From Areca catechu (taxonomy: Eukaryota; Streptophyta; Magnoliopsida; Arecales; Arecaceae), in NCBI GenBank assembly GCA_021397845.1, contig CM038038.1, forward strand, positions 64,226,748 through 64,290,747: a stretch of DNA of 64,000 nt, given 5' to 3'. Position numbers and translations under genes: made by a program. Positions within the stretch are counted from its first letter, which is position 1. Every line of letters begins with the position of its first letter. The notes beneath the pieces were generated by a model. The model had not been told where the DNA came from. It searched no databases and saw nothing but the letters and a program-made list of their open reading frames with translations. This document shows positions 36,301 to 44,500 of this stretch, piece after piece.

Positions 36301-39300
36301 AAATAAATCAAATAATACCATAAATAAAGTAAATTTATTTTGATGAAAAAATTTTATATTACCTTAAAAGCATATGCTTTTCTACATGGTTCAGAAGTCT
36401 CACAAGTACCACTATCCATGTCTCCATGAGTTGATATGCTAATATTTGAAGCTTTAGAAAATGAAACAATATACTGATTGAAGAAAGAAAATAACAGCTC
36501 ACGGATGCGCAGGGTCTTGGTACAACCATATCTATATAACTTCTTATAATAATACTCAACAAACTGAAATTTATACCGAGGACCCAAAATAACTGCCATG
36601 GCTAAGATTAAATAATGATTTGAGCAATACTTTTCAAATTTTTCATAAATTTGCCATGCCATTCTTTGCATGAAAACATCTACACTCTCCATCTCTTGTT
36701 TTAAAATAAGCTCAATCAAAAAAATATGGAAAAACTACAAGTTTGCCGTAAGATATTTAACACTAGTAAATACAAGAGTAGCATCATAAAATATACTTGA
36801 CAACTTGCTAATCTTTTCAACTTTGCCCCACTCTTCTTCAGATGGACAATGCTTGTAATTAGAATCACTTAATTTCAGATGAAGAAAAGCACGGCGATAA
36901 GTAAGAGCACTCTCTAACATCAAAAAAGTTGAATTCCATCTTGTAGAAATATCTTGCCTTAAACTTTTTTTGCTTTCCAAAGGTACTTGTCTAACACATT
37001 CCAAAAACTTTTATTTCCGAACTTATGAACCTCTTACATATTTAACACTTTTATGAACCTTGAAAATAGGTTCATCTAATTCCTTCAATCCCCCTCTTGC
37101 ACAATTAAATATATGAGCATAACACCAGATATGAAAAAACTCACCATTTGAGTAAAGTGTATCCTTTAAATTAAGTTTGATCTTTAGCATGTCAACAAAA
37201 ACATCATTCACTGATGCATTATCCAAAGTTATACAATATTTTTTTTTCAAACTTCCAATCAATTAATAGACCATAAATTATTTCATACAAAGATATGCCA
37301 TTATGTGGAGGCATGAAATGAAAGTTGAGACTATCTTTTGCAGTTTCCATTCTTCTCAATAAAATGGATAGTCAAGCACAAATATCCATTAGTAGCAATA
37401 GAGGTCCATAAATCTGAAATCAAACTTATCCTAGAAAGAATTAATTATAACCATAATTCTAATTTTTTCTTTTTTCTTTTTATATATCTTCAATACATCT
37501 GCCTTTACAGTATTCCGTGATATCAACTTGACATCCTCACAAATATAAGCAAATAGAGATCTAATGCCTTCATACTTAACAAATTGAAAAGGTAGATCAT
37601 TCTTGATAATTGTATAAGTTAGCAATTCACGGAATTTCTCGGGATTAAATTTACTAGATTGCATAGATATAGATCCATGGGATTGTGATAAAATTATCTA
37701 TCATACATTACGGTTCTTTTTACAACTTTCTAAATGTCTTTTCAAATTTCTAGTCCCAACCTTGCTCCCAAATTGATACTCCATACTATACTTCATGCAT
37801 TTGCATTTTTTAGTTGCTTCATTTATGTGAAAGAATTGATAAACAGCTGGAGTTAGCTTTCTTTTATGTTTGCCATGTATAGAATCACCTACTACAGCTG
37901 CATTTGAATCTATGGTACCGATTCATTGACCATATAATCATCACATCCTAAATCCACATTGACGACAAGATCTTTATCCATCTATATCATATAATTTTAA
38001 ATTATATTAGAAGATCAAATCCGATATTTAATCACCAAAAAGTTATTACAAAAAATAAAGGAAAAGAAAGAGGAGGCTCAGGTCTACTATTTAATCTGGT
38101 CTACTATTTAATCTGCAACTAAATCAAAATGACTACAATCGGTTGCTTATAAAAGAAGGCCATCCAAGATTGCTGCTATTAGAAATAGTTGAATCAGTAA
38201 AACATACATCCCAAAATCATCATAGCCTCCATGTACAAATTTTAAACCAATTTCAAAATTAGTTAGAAAGCTTCTTTACCCTCCAAGCACCTGATAAGAA
38301 AGAGAACAAAACAAGTAAATCTATAAGACGAAAGAACTACCAACAAAAAGATCATGAATCATAGATCATGAACAGCAAAGGAAATCGATATAAAAGTAAC
38401 AAAACAAATATTACCAGGGTTTGCGGTACCATCCCGTACCGTCCGGTACAAGGCGTACCTTACCGTATCGGCCAAGAGTTGGTACGGTTTATATATAAAA
38501 AACAGTCCGCACTTGGATCATCAAAAAAAATTAAAAAAATAAAATCCATATGGTACGATACGATACTGTAGCGTACAATACCGTACCACCTGGTTCAGCT
38601 CGGTTCGGGTCTGGTTCAGGTTTGGTTTAATATTCTTTGCTTGAGAGGGAGAAGGAAGAGAATTTTTATCATTTTTTTAGCCTCGATACATGTACTGGTA
38701 CGGTACGGACTATACCGGCAGCTGACCGGTACGGGTCCCGGTACCGGTTCAGCGATCCTTGAATATTACATTTTGAAAGGCTTTCAGATTAGAACAAAAT
38801 CTTACAATCAAGAGTAACAATGATTTCGAAAGATAGAATTATATTTATTCCAAAAATATAAAGATTAAATCATAAAAAAACCAGATCATAGCACAAGGCT
38901 AATCTCAAAAAATAGATCAGAAAATTACTTTCAAAATTCAGGCATGCTTGCACTCCAACTGCAGTTAGCGCATCAAACACGGGGGGACAGAAAAAAGAAA
39001 AAAATCTAAGGGACAGAGGGGAAGGGAAGGAGAGGGATGTGCACCGTCGTGAGATGGAGGGGAGAACGCCAAAGGAGAGGGGGTCTAGGGGGGATGCGCA
39101 TCGTCATAAAATGGGAGGGAGAAGGCCGAAGAAGGAGGGACTGAGGGAGCAGGGGGGATTCTCACTGCCTATGAGATAGGGGAAGAAGGCCAAAGGAGAG
39201 GGGGCCGACGGGAGGCGTATGCCACGCACCACCATGAGATGGAGGGTGAGAGAAGCTCGAAGGAGAGGGGGGCCGGGGGGAGATGCATGCCATGCACGGC

Positions 39301-42300
39301 GCGTCGCCATGAGATCGAGGACAAGAGAAGCTTGAAGGAGAGGGAGTCGGGGGGAGGCGCACACCACGCACCGCCATGAGATCGGAGATGGGAGAAGCTT
39401 GAAGGAGGGAGCCGGGGGGTGGTGCACGCCGCGCACCGCTGTGAGATCGGGGATGGAAGAAGCCCGAAGGAGAGGGGATCGGGGATAGGTTTACGCCGTG
39501 CACCATCGTGAGATCGGGGGAGGGAGAAGCTCGAAGGAGAGGGGGTCTGGGAAAGGTGCGCACCGCGGTGAGATCAGGGATGGGAGAAGCTCAAAAGCCC
39601 GAAGGAGAGGGGGCCAGGCCAGGTGGAGGCGAGCTACTGTGAGATCGAGAAGAGTTAGGAGGCACATGCCAAAGGGGCAAAGGGCAAGGCAAACTGCAAA
39701 GGTACAAACCCTAGTTTTTTCACCTTCAAAAGTCTTTCAACGGAGAAGTCGAGAAGACTAAAGACGCGAAGATGAAGAGATGGTGAGGTAATGCATCGGC
39801 GCTCCCACTAATGGGCTAGGCCCAAAACCCAGTAGCATTTATAATGGGCCAATGGCTTTTAAAGGCTTTATTAAATAGGTTAACAACCCAACCCGACTCG
39901 ACTTGTTTAAACCCGTATATTAAACGTGTTAAATGGGTTAAACAGGTTAAGGACCGGAAACCTGAACCCAACTCGTATATTAAATGGGTTAAGCGGGTTG
40001 ACCCGTTTAGGCTCAACCCAAACCTGTTTAAGGTGGATCGAATGCAGGTCGGATTGACGGGCCGAGTCAAGTTTTGCCACCCCTAGTAAGGGGCAACAAC
40101 AAGATGGTAGAGAAGGAAAGAAGGTAGAGAAGACAAGGAGAGGAAGTGGATGGTGGCTAGGGTTTTGGTGGTTGGTGGATGGAAGTGGAAAAAGGGAAAG
40201 GAGGGCGACTAGAGAGAGAAGGGGAGGCGGCAGAGCGGAGAAACCTTGCTTTGATGGTAACGTTGGAGGAGAAAGAAAACCAAAAAAGAGAGCCACTCAA
40301 ATGAGGGCTAATATATGCCTTAAATAGGCATTACAGGAATAAGTTGTTCCTTCCAGACGTAAGTTAAGCTACTATTTTATTCTAATTCTATAATAGTAAA
40401 TGATATTTACTTGATTGTATTGTGAAGCATGCTTTAAAAATATCATAGACTTAGTTGTCATAGAATATGGAGACATGTAGGATGGTTTGTTGAACTGACC
40501 GAGGGTTCTACTAGCTGGCTACCGATTTGATATGATACCAATACGTACCATTCTGACTCGAGGTATACTGAAGCTAGGGCAGGGATGGGGGAGAGGGAGG
40601 GAGAGAAGGGGGGAGAGGGAGGGCACCCTAACTCAGGCATTGTTGTTGTCTCACCACCTCCATGATTATTGTCGGCAATGGTGGTGGTGGCATGACAGAA
40701 CACTAATCCTAGCAAAGGATTGTGACTTAGAAGAAGCTATGATGATTGAGAGAGAGGGAAGATAACATTTGGGAGAGAGGGAGACAGTGGAGAGGGGAGA
40801 GGTAGAGCAGGATTTGGAGAGAGGGTAGAGGAAGATCTGAGAGAGAGGAGAAGCATCAGGAGGAGCTGCGACTTAGGACTCATTATAAACCATAGAACTG
40901 CCTGGTTCAGTCTGAAACGGCTTGAAATTGAGCAGAACAAAACTATTCACACCAGGTCTCAGCTGGGACCTAATCGGCTAGCTAAACCATCCCAGTTCCT
41001 AGTCAGTACAGTTCAGGATGATTTGACAGTCCTTGGCTAGTTGTGAGAAATGAGAGATATGTCATGCTATTTACCATATATAGTAAGATCTTGGGAAATT
41101 AGATGATTGATTGTGTTTTGTAGGAAATATGTTTGATATTTCAATCTGTTCCTTTGATGCAGTTCTTTGTATATTGCCTTGTTCCATCTATGTATATTTA
41201 AGTTTTAGGGAACCTGCATGATCTGCTTCCTGTTTAAACCATGTTGCTAATATGGTATATCTCCATTCTCCACTACCCACTTGGCCTTCATGGAAGTTCC
41301 TCTTATCATGGTTGCCTTGGCTGGATATCTGTCTTTGATGGGTTGACTAGGACTCAGAGACAAGTGATTTGTATAATAATCTCACACACTGAGGGATTGT
41401 TTCATGGACCATAAAAACACACTGTATCTTCAGAATAATTGTTGTTGATTAATATTTATAAGGACTTGAAAGCTCTGTGGTTGATGTAAAAGAAATCATA
41501 GGAAAGCTAGCAATATACATATGGAATATCTAAGACTTATTGATAATTTTATACTATAACTTTATGTTAATACAGATCATTTTCGAAGGGACTTGCTTAT
41601 GTCATTTATATCTCAATGGCTGCTAGCATTAGCCTATTGCATCCATGCACTGATTTGGAGAATGGTTGTGTAATCATTCCTGCATTTTATAGTAAATTCC
41701 AAAGCATGGGCCTCTTAGCACATGCCAGACCTCTGTGCATGTAGCAGTGTTTCATCTTTATTTATTTATTTTTTGGGGGTTGGGGGAGGATGCCTTATTT
41801 AGAATTAGTAATAGGGCAAAATTTGTGTTTTCAATGATACTTTATGATGCATATCCTTTAGAAGTAGGATTAGTTGCCACTCTCATGGTGTCAAATACAT
41901 TCTCGATCTGTGGTTAATTCACTCTCCTGTAATATATGCATCTCTGAATTATAGCTGAAAGAATATTCATTATTGCATCTACTAGATCTCATTTTACATG
42001 TGACCCAGGTTTCCAATGCACATGATAGAGGAATCATAGTGTTTTCAATGTGCATTCTAGATTCAAGTGTGATGTATGATTAATCTGAACATGTTAGATA
42101 GTAATTATCATGCTTGGAGGGGGAAAAGGTTTCTCTGATCTTCTGGATCATCACTCTGATGTATTTGAGCACTCAGCATGGTATGGTAGTCATTTTAGAA
42201 ATGAATTTAGTACATAATACTTAAAGACCTCAATATGCAAGTTAACAAGAGTAGAAGAGGTAAATTGAGATATTTGTATGAGCAAGATGAAGAAGAGAAA

Positions 42301-44150
42301 TAAGCAACTGATGGCTATCATGCACAGAAGAATGGAATATTAGAAGCAATATGATGCATGCAGGAGACATACAATGATCTTTCATTGTTATGTCCTTTTT
42401 CTGCTTCATGTTTTCCCTGTAATATTATTTTTTTTTGCCTTTTTCTCCTTCATGTTTTTCCTGTAATATTATTTTTCTTTGTTCCTTCTGATGGTGATGA
42501 AATAAAGGAACTTCAGTGATTACAGATCCACATCTGTAGAGATGATAGGAAAGAGAAAAATGGAAAGCAGTAAGAAGAAACGAGACGAACACCATCTGAT
42601 TTCATTTTTCCTTTTTCTTATGTGTTCATACAATTAGACTTCTTTCTTCATAACATAGACATGTTGGAGACTTATGGAGCAACCCTTGAATAGACCTTCC
42701 ACCCCCTGCCCCCCCAAAAAAAAAAAATCTTTGTTGCTCCTCGCTTGTAATGGTTTTCATATGCTGGATTAAGAGGCTTCCTATAGACTTCTTTTTATAG
42801 CATGGCACTGATTGATGTTATGTTGATAGTGCATATTGATACATATTGAAAAAAATCTTTGCAATGTATTTCTGTCTAGTTTTATTGGCTAGATCTGTAT
42901 GCTTGGTCAGATGTGGCATTCCTTTCCTCTTTCTTCTGTTTTGGTTCTCATGAAATGTAGCCTAATATCTGTAGATCCTGTTTTCTTTCAGGTGTTGATT
43001 GAGAAACTTAGTAAAGGTGAACTACCAAAAGATGAGTATCCATGTATGAATGACCCAAGTCCTTCTTTCCTTGGAACCTCACAGAGTGCACCAGTTCGGA
43101 TGGCACATTCTCAGCCTGCTCACTCCATGAGATCCAGGAGGACTGCCACATGGGCTAGGCCTCGAAATTCTGATGATGGTTATTCAAGGTATGGCCATAA
43201 TCATTCCAGTTCTCAAAACATTTATCATGCGCAGTTCAAGTAATCCTGCAAGAATATCATATCATGTTGTCAAATATTTTCAGTTTGTTTGTACATAATT
43301 GAATAGCAGGTGCTTGCAGTCTTGGTATTTACTTGTAGGCCTCTGAACTGCCTTCTTAATCTCAAAATTTCCAATTTCTATCAGACTTCTCTTTCACTGA
43401 TCATTGAAGTTTTCAGTGATTCTATATTGAGGCATGCATCAAGTGATTTCAAAAGGATGGGCCAGCGTATTTTTATCTTCATCATTGGTGGAATGACTCG
43501 ATCTGAGGTACCTCAGTGCCTCTGATTAATTATACATGCTTTGAACTTTCATTGTTGAATTGTATTTAGAACCGTCCTTCAATTCCTATATCAGCTACGT
43601 GTGGTTCACAAGCTTACATCAAAGCTGAACAGAGAAGTCATCCTCGGCGCATCTAGTCTTGATGATCCTCCCAAGTTCATTACGGTGAGTCTATAAACTG
43701 ACATGATAAATTACCCATCCAAGTTTCGTTTCTCCTCCCTAAATATTTCATAGTTTCTCCTCCCTAAATATTTCATATTTCAGATGTAGGTTTGTTTCGA
43801 ATTCCTTGATATGATCTGGGAACAACTTCACTGATCCATGTTGAATTGCATGTCTCAAGCAAAACCACCTGATCTACTTCAAACTTATGCAGCCTAGGCT
43901 TTGCAAATGTCTTACAAGTTGATTGTTTTAGGCATATCCCAGTGTAGATTTAAGTTGTACTCCATTATCGCCGATAAAAGTTCCATGCTGATTCTGTGAT
44001 TGAAGTAATTGTATTTATATTTTGAGACAAGCCATCTCTATGTCAAAAAGCATTCAAGTCAAACTAAAGAACCTGCCTGTTGATTTCTAACTGCAGAAAC
44101 TGAAGATGATGTCAGCTCAAGAACTTTCGCTGGATGACCTTCAGATTTAA
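16584..44150 (+). CDS. KEULE: SEC1/MUNC18 family vesicle-fusion regulator, C-terminal part
   Basis: Six exons encode the C-terminal third of a Sec1/Munc18 protein, most like plant KEULE. This cytosolic protein binds syntaxin-type SNAREs (KNOLLE in Arabidopsis) and promotes vesicle fusion at the plasma membrane and cell plate. Diagnostic segments, in order, are LSADDMNAVNNM, KKHAVRKERN, TWQLSRFYPMIE, EKLSKGELPKDEYPCMNDPS, MRSRRTATWARP, DDGYS, GQRIFIFIIGG, REVILGASSLDDPP and the end LSLDDLQI. All introns have GT and AG borders and phases that agree from exon to exon, so the model is firm. Joins are 16584-16699, 16785-16862, 42992-43188, 43417-43507, 43595-43684 and 44097-44150. The gene is partial at its 5' end: the exon that should end before 16584 was not found anywhere to the left. 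One exon lacks a base. The family is certain; KEULE rather than a SEC1 paralogue is inferred from remembered C-terminal similarity. Confidence 0.9.
16785..16862 (+). CDS. KEULE: SEC1/KEULE exon
   Basis: Twenty-six codons starting KKHAVRKERN and ending RFYPMIE, between GGCTATCAG and GTATAT. An upstream AG at 16768-16769 would add five in-frame codons, but related proteins do not have them. The basic start and WQLSRFYPM are strongly conserved in plant SEC1 proteins. Confidence 0.92.
18011..18331. mobile_element. GGTACGGTACC-rich hAT-type MITE
   Basis: The left end CAAGATCGCTAAACC matches the right end of the MITE at 38415-38761 read on the opposite strand, and the right end (GGATGGTACCGTAAACC) matches that element's left end. 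This copy is therefore in inverted orientation. Flanks are (TA)n, so the target duplication cannot be scored. The interior contains palindromes such as GGTACGGTACCGTACC. Confidence 0.75.
18335..18372. repeat. (TA)n microsatellite
   Basis: A run of TATATA followed by a short CACACA tail lies directly beside the MITE at 18011-18331. Confidence 0.85.
18373..20752. other. Intronic DNA without recognised gene
   Basis: Mixed AT-rich sequence. A 69-residue minus-strand ORF near 18963-19172 and a 102-residue one at 19674-19982 show no domain. No terminal repeats were recognised. Confidence 0.45.
20753..20828. repeat. 38-bp tandem duplication
   Basis: The unit GTCACATCCC...GGATGGGGTT is present at 20753-20790 and 20791-20828 with one base different, directly beside a long purine tract. 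Confidence 0.92.
20852..21045 (+). repeat. Purine-only tract of about 190 bp
   Basis: The plus strand is almost entirely A and G. The opposite strand therefore contains a long pseudo-ORF of F, S and L that is not a protein. It may belong to the copia 3' LTR or to an insert within it. Confidence 0.85.
21157..21290 (-). repeat. Probable 3' LTR segment of the intronic copia element
   Basis: This segment (AGAAAACC, GAGCCACTCAAAT, ACATAAGTTAAGCTACTA) matches 40253-40390. It sits just beyond the RNase H end of the minus-strand copia element, where a 3' LTR belongs. LTR boundaries were not resolved. Confidence 0.5.
21330..21890 (-). pseudogene. Copia RNase H end
   Basis: The minus strand gives the RNase H blocks LRILYYIKGSS, HLNIET, DHAGSMDDQ, SKKQNMVARSSAEVEYRAI and IHYDNQAAIYIASNPVFHERAKHIEVNYYF. 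It ends with a DIFTKAL motif near 21350. Spacing and sequence are typical of copia. Small frameshifts separate the blocks. The RT that should lie to the right is missing because unrelated DNA begins at about 21886. Confidence 0.85.
21886..24055. mobile_element. LTR-like block replacing part of the copia RT
   Basis: The copia reading frame is lost near 21886 and returns near 24056 at the beginning of RT (ETFSP-like). Between them lie 2.2 kb of unrelated DNA that begins TGTCGTAGGGCGATC and soon reads GGATCGTATCCTTGGGG, a style common at plant LTR edges. A related pair of short segments occurs near 22889 and 22999. No transposase or RT is present and no target duplication was found. The span corresponds to lost RT sequence, so a deletion accompanied or followed the insertion. 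Confidence 0.5.
25267..25581 (+). repeat. Array of ten GAGCCGACTC near-palindromes
   Basis: Copies begin at 25267, 25319, 25363, 25382, 25426, 25446, 25490, 25509, 25553 and 25572. From 25319 onward the spacing alternates 44 and 19 to 20 bp, a repeat unit of about 63 bp holding two motif copies. The copy at 25446 is the perfect palindrome GAGTCGACTC. The array lies 120 to 430 bp upstream of the LTR TATA box. Confidence 0.93.
25701..25707 (+). promoter_or_regulatory. TATA box of the solo LTR
   Basis: TATAAAAGGG at 25701-25710 is an excellent plant TATA context, placed downstream of the palindrome array in LTR sense and followed by about 760 bp of R and U5-like sequence. Confidence 0.65.
28211..28655. 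other. Untranslated copia part, no gene recognised
   Basis: This lies between the copia gag and the left end of the hAT insert, where the copia leader and 5' LTR edge would be. The 118-residue minus-strand ORF at 28259-28615 has no recognisable domain. No PBS could be seen. Confidence 0.4.
28848..30117. repeat. 0.7-kb tandem duplication inside the hAT
   Basis: The segment starting CTGTTTAAAATAAAAA at 28848 recurs at 29557, an offset of 709 bp, with about 10 percent differences by eye. The second copy is cut by the hAT at 30120 and resumes at 34978. Shorter related pieces (GACTACAATCGGTTGCC, CCATCCAAGATTG) return at 35418-35600 and 38056-38250. Confidence 0.85.
31180..34186 (+). pseudogene. 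hAT transposase, BED, DUF659 and dimerisation domains (broken)
   Basis: ATG at 31180 opens MDPSRRKKNPERDIGWLHG. The BED finger follows (RCKWCNTEFKGG, then KQHLAGGYPNVSACQQCP in a shifted frame). Next come a DUF659 region (GLTVMCDGWTGPRRSIINFD near 32100; ITDNGPQYRAAGQIL and CAARCIDLMLMDIGKI at 32280-32410) and a helical middle (MGFLYFMMQRAKKKIQEAD). The dimerisation segment lies at about 33450-33650 (FGLIHSKQRNRLKQKRLNDL), followed by a serine- and aspartate-rich tail to 34186. Stops at several places and at least one frameshift in the BED region break it. The 32962-33400 span is AT-rich and may contain introns. The protein would cut and join hAT ends. Confidence 0.82.
32706..32783 (+). repeat. 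In-frame 45-bp duplication in the hAT transposase
   Basis: GGGTAGTAGAGGCTATCAAG begins at 32706 and again at 32751. The 45-bp offset keeps the frame and repeats fifteen residues (RVVEAIKSLYE plus four). Confidence 0.92.
34682..34789 (+). repeat. Telomere-like CCCTAAA repeats inside the hAT
   Basis: About a dozen units of CCCTAAA and its variant TCCTAAA, interrupted by short spacers. The orientation equals the C-rich strand of the plant telomere repeat. It lies between the transposase tail and the element's right terminus. Confidence 0.85.
35062..35395. mobile_element. hAT-type MITE, 334 bp, perfect 8-bp duplication
   Basis: The element begins CATTGTTTGCGGTACC and ends CCGAGTTCCTTG, flanked by GTATCGAG at 35054-35061 and 35396-35403. 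It has no coding capacity; it is rich in GGTACGGTA and GTACCGTACC palindromes with an AT-rich centre. It is inserted in the larger hAT at 28656-40086. Confidence 0.93.
35404..35912 (-). other. Non-coding hAT interior
   Basis: This holds a partial copy of the internal repeat (35418-35600) and the 3' part of the RICESLEEPER-type element. 35760-35900 may be transposase 3' UTR or last exon. No independent gene is seen. Confidence 0.4.
35913..37930 (-). pseudogene. RICESLEEPER-like hAT transposase (broken)
   Basis: Read leftward: a BED-like finger near 37900-37700 (KCKCMKYSMEYQFGSKVGT, RNLKRHLESC, with the second cysteine pair partly lost), then KFRELLTYTIIKNDLPFQFV and DVKLISRNTVKADVLKIYK (37664-37431). 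Next are ITLDNASVNDVFVDMLK with the GEFFHIWCYAHIFNC motif (37262-37023), DISTRWNSTFLMLESAL (37004-36735), and VILGPRYKFQFVEYYYKKLY (36719-36354). The dimerisation end is DILTIPISIVAFESAFSIGG with LDKYRSALKPD (36107-35913). All expected blocks are present in order, but stops and frameshifts divide them. RICESLEEPER and DAYSLEEPER homologues can be domesticated host genes; this one sits between transposon termini and is broken, so it is a transposon relic. Confidence 0.88.
38415..38761. mobile_element. hAT-type MITE, 347 bp, perfect 8-bp duplication
   Basis: It begins CAGGGTTTGCGGTACC and ends GGTTCAGCGATCCTTG, flanked by AATATTAC at 38407-38414 and 38762-38769. It has the same family structure as 35062-35395 and 18011-18331, with GC-rich arms and an AT-rich centre. 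Confidence 0.94.
39030..39660. repeat. GC-rich minisatellite, unit about 60 bp
   Basis: About ten imperfect units contain GAGATCGGGGATGGGAGAAG, then GAAGGAGAGGGGG and CGCACCGC. The repeat produces long proline- and serine-rich pseudo-ORFs on the minus strand. It lies where the leader of the RICESLEEPER-type hAT would be, so it may be the element's upstream region. Confidence 0.88.
40253..40390 (-). repeat. Probable 5' LTR segment of the intronic copia element
   Basis: It matches 21157-21290 by shared blocks (AGAAAACCAAAA, GAGCCACTCAAAT, GTAAGTTAAGCTACTA). It lies just beyond the right end of the hAT at 40086. The simplest reading is that the hAT landed in or beside the copia 5' LTR. Confidence 0.5.
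40499..41036. mobile_element. Diverged MITE-like element (weak)
   Basis: The left part reads GAGGGTTCTACTAGCTGG and the right part ends TTTGACAGTCCTTG, as in the hAT-type MITEs, with a purine-rich middle (40560-40860). No matching 8-bp duplication was found. Confidence 0.4.
41037..42991 (+). other. End of the giant intron, no gene recognised
   Basis: Ordinary AT-rich intron sequence. A 50-bp motif containing TTTTTCTCCTTCATG is duplicated near 42398-42470. The last bases form a normal polypyrimidine tract and acceptor for the exon at 42992. Confidence 0.5.
42992..43188 (+). CDS. KEULE: SEC1/KEULE exon
   Basis: 197 bp, phase 0 in and phase 2 out. It encodes EKLSKGELPKDEYPCMNDPS, then a serine-rich linker, then SMRSRRTATWARP and DDGYS. 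The linker is the least conserved part of the family; the arginine-rich motif after it is strongly conserved in plants. Confidence 0.95.
43417..43507 (+). CDS. KEULE: SEC1/KEULE exon
   Basis: 91 bp, phase 2 in and phase 0 out, between TTTTCAG and GTACCT. It encodes SDSILRHASSDFKRMGQ followed by a beta-strand-like RIFIFIIGGMTRSE, part of the domain 3 core of Sec1 proteins. Confidence 0.95.
43595..43684 (+). CDS. KEULE: SEC1/KEULE exon
   Basis: Exactly thirty codons between TATCAG and GTGAGT, encoding LRVVHKLTSKLNREVILG and then SSLDDPPKFIT. It is intact and in phase. Confidence 0.95.
44097..44150 (+). CDS. KEULE: SEC1/KEULE last exon and stop
   Basis: After CTGCAG the exon encodes KLKMMSAQELSLDDLQI and ends with TAA at 44148-44150. 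The short acidic C terminus agrees with KEULE-type proteins. Confidence 0.93.
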   Translation, partial: KLKMMSAQELSLDDLQI

Positions 44151-44500
44151 TCTATGTTTCACAGTCGATGTTCTAAGGCTTGTATGCTTTCGCTGCAGGT
44201 TGGCTCCCTTAGTGTAATTGTAGTTCATCTCATGTTCTTTTTCTTTGTATCAGTTTCTTAACGTAGTTTTTGTTATCAAACCATTCCAGACTACACGGTT
44301 GATGTCTTGAGCTGATTCAGGCTTCCAAGCAGCAATTGTACCGTGCCAGCCCTTTCCTGTGTGAAGATGGAGCCAATGGTTTCAGATTTAGATTGTATAT
44401 AGGATTCATATCATTCAAGCGTGTAAAATATAAACATCTATTTGTTAGATTTATTTAAATGCAGAGAGTTGGACTACCAATTTATATTTAGTAAATAACA
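44151..44500 (+). other. Probable 3' UTR of the SEC1 gene
   Basis: The region follows the stop codon directly. CTGCAG then GTTGGC near 44200 and TTCCAG near 44289 could bound a small UTR intron. No exact AATAAA is seen; AT-rich variants occur at about 44420-44500. The transcript end is a guess. Confidence 0.4.

Larger units (their letters stand above)
28656..40086 (-). mobile_element. RICESLEEPER-type hAT element with nested inserts
   Basis: The right end, read on the minus strand, begins CTAGGGGTGGCAAAAC and continues with CCCG and GGGTT-rich subterminal repeats. The left end begins CTTGGGCGGCAG and continues with ACCCGACCCGTTTAACC, a diverged partner. Between them is a minus-strand hAT transposase (35913-37930), a 0.7-kb duplication, a complete second hAT (30120-34977), two MITEs and a minisatellite. 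The flanks (TCTTGGGC and TAAGGGGC) match in only five of eight positions, so the target duplication is decayed or the left end is slightly wrong. Confidence 0.65.
16863..42991 (+). other. Giant SEC1 intron, 26.1 kb
   Basis: The donor is GTATAT after the PMIE codon and the acceptor is TTTCTTTCAG before the next exon; both exons are in phase 0. At least 18 kb of the intron is recognisable transposon: a copia element, a solo LTR, an LTR-like block, two hAT elements and several MITEs. The parts 16863-18010, 18332-20750 and 41037-42991 show no gene. Inserts lie in both orientations. Confidence 0.88.

Noticed and set aside
35913..37930. Domesticated RICESLEEPER/DAYSLEEPER host gene
   Set aside because: The coding sequence is broken by stops and frameshifts and lies between hAT-like termini.
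39104..39563. Proline-rich repetitive ORFs
   Set aside because: They arise from the 60-bp minisatellite and shift frame between units.
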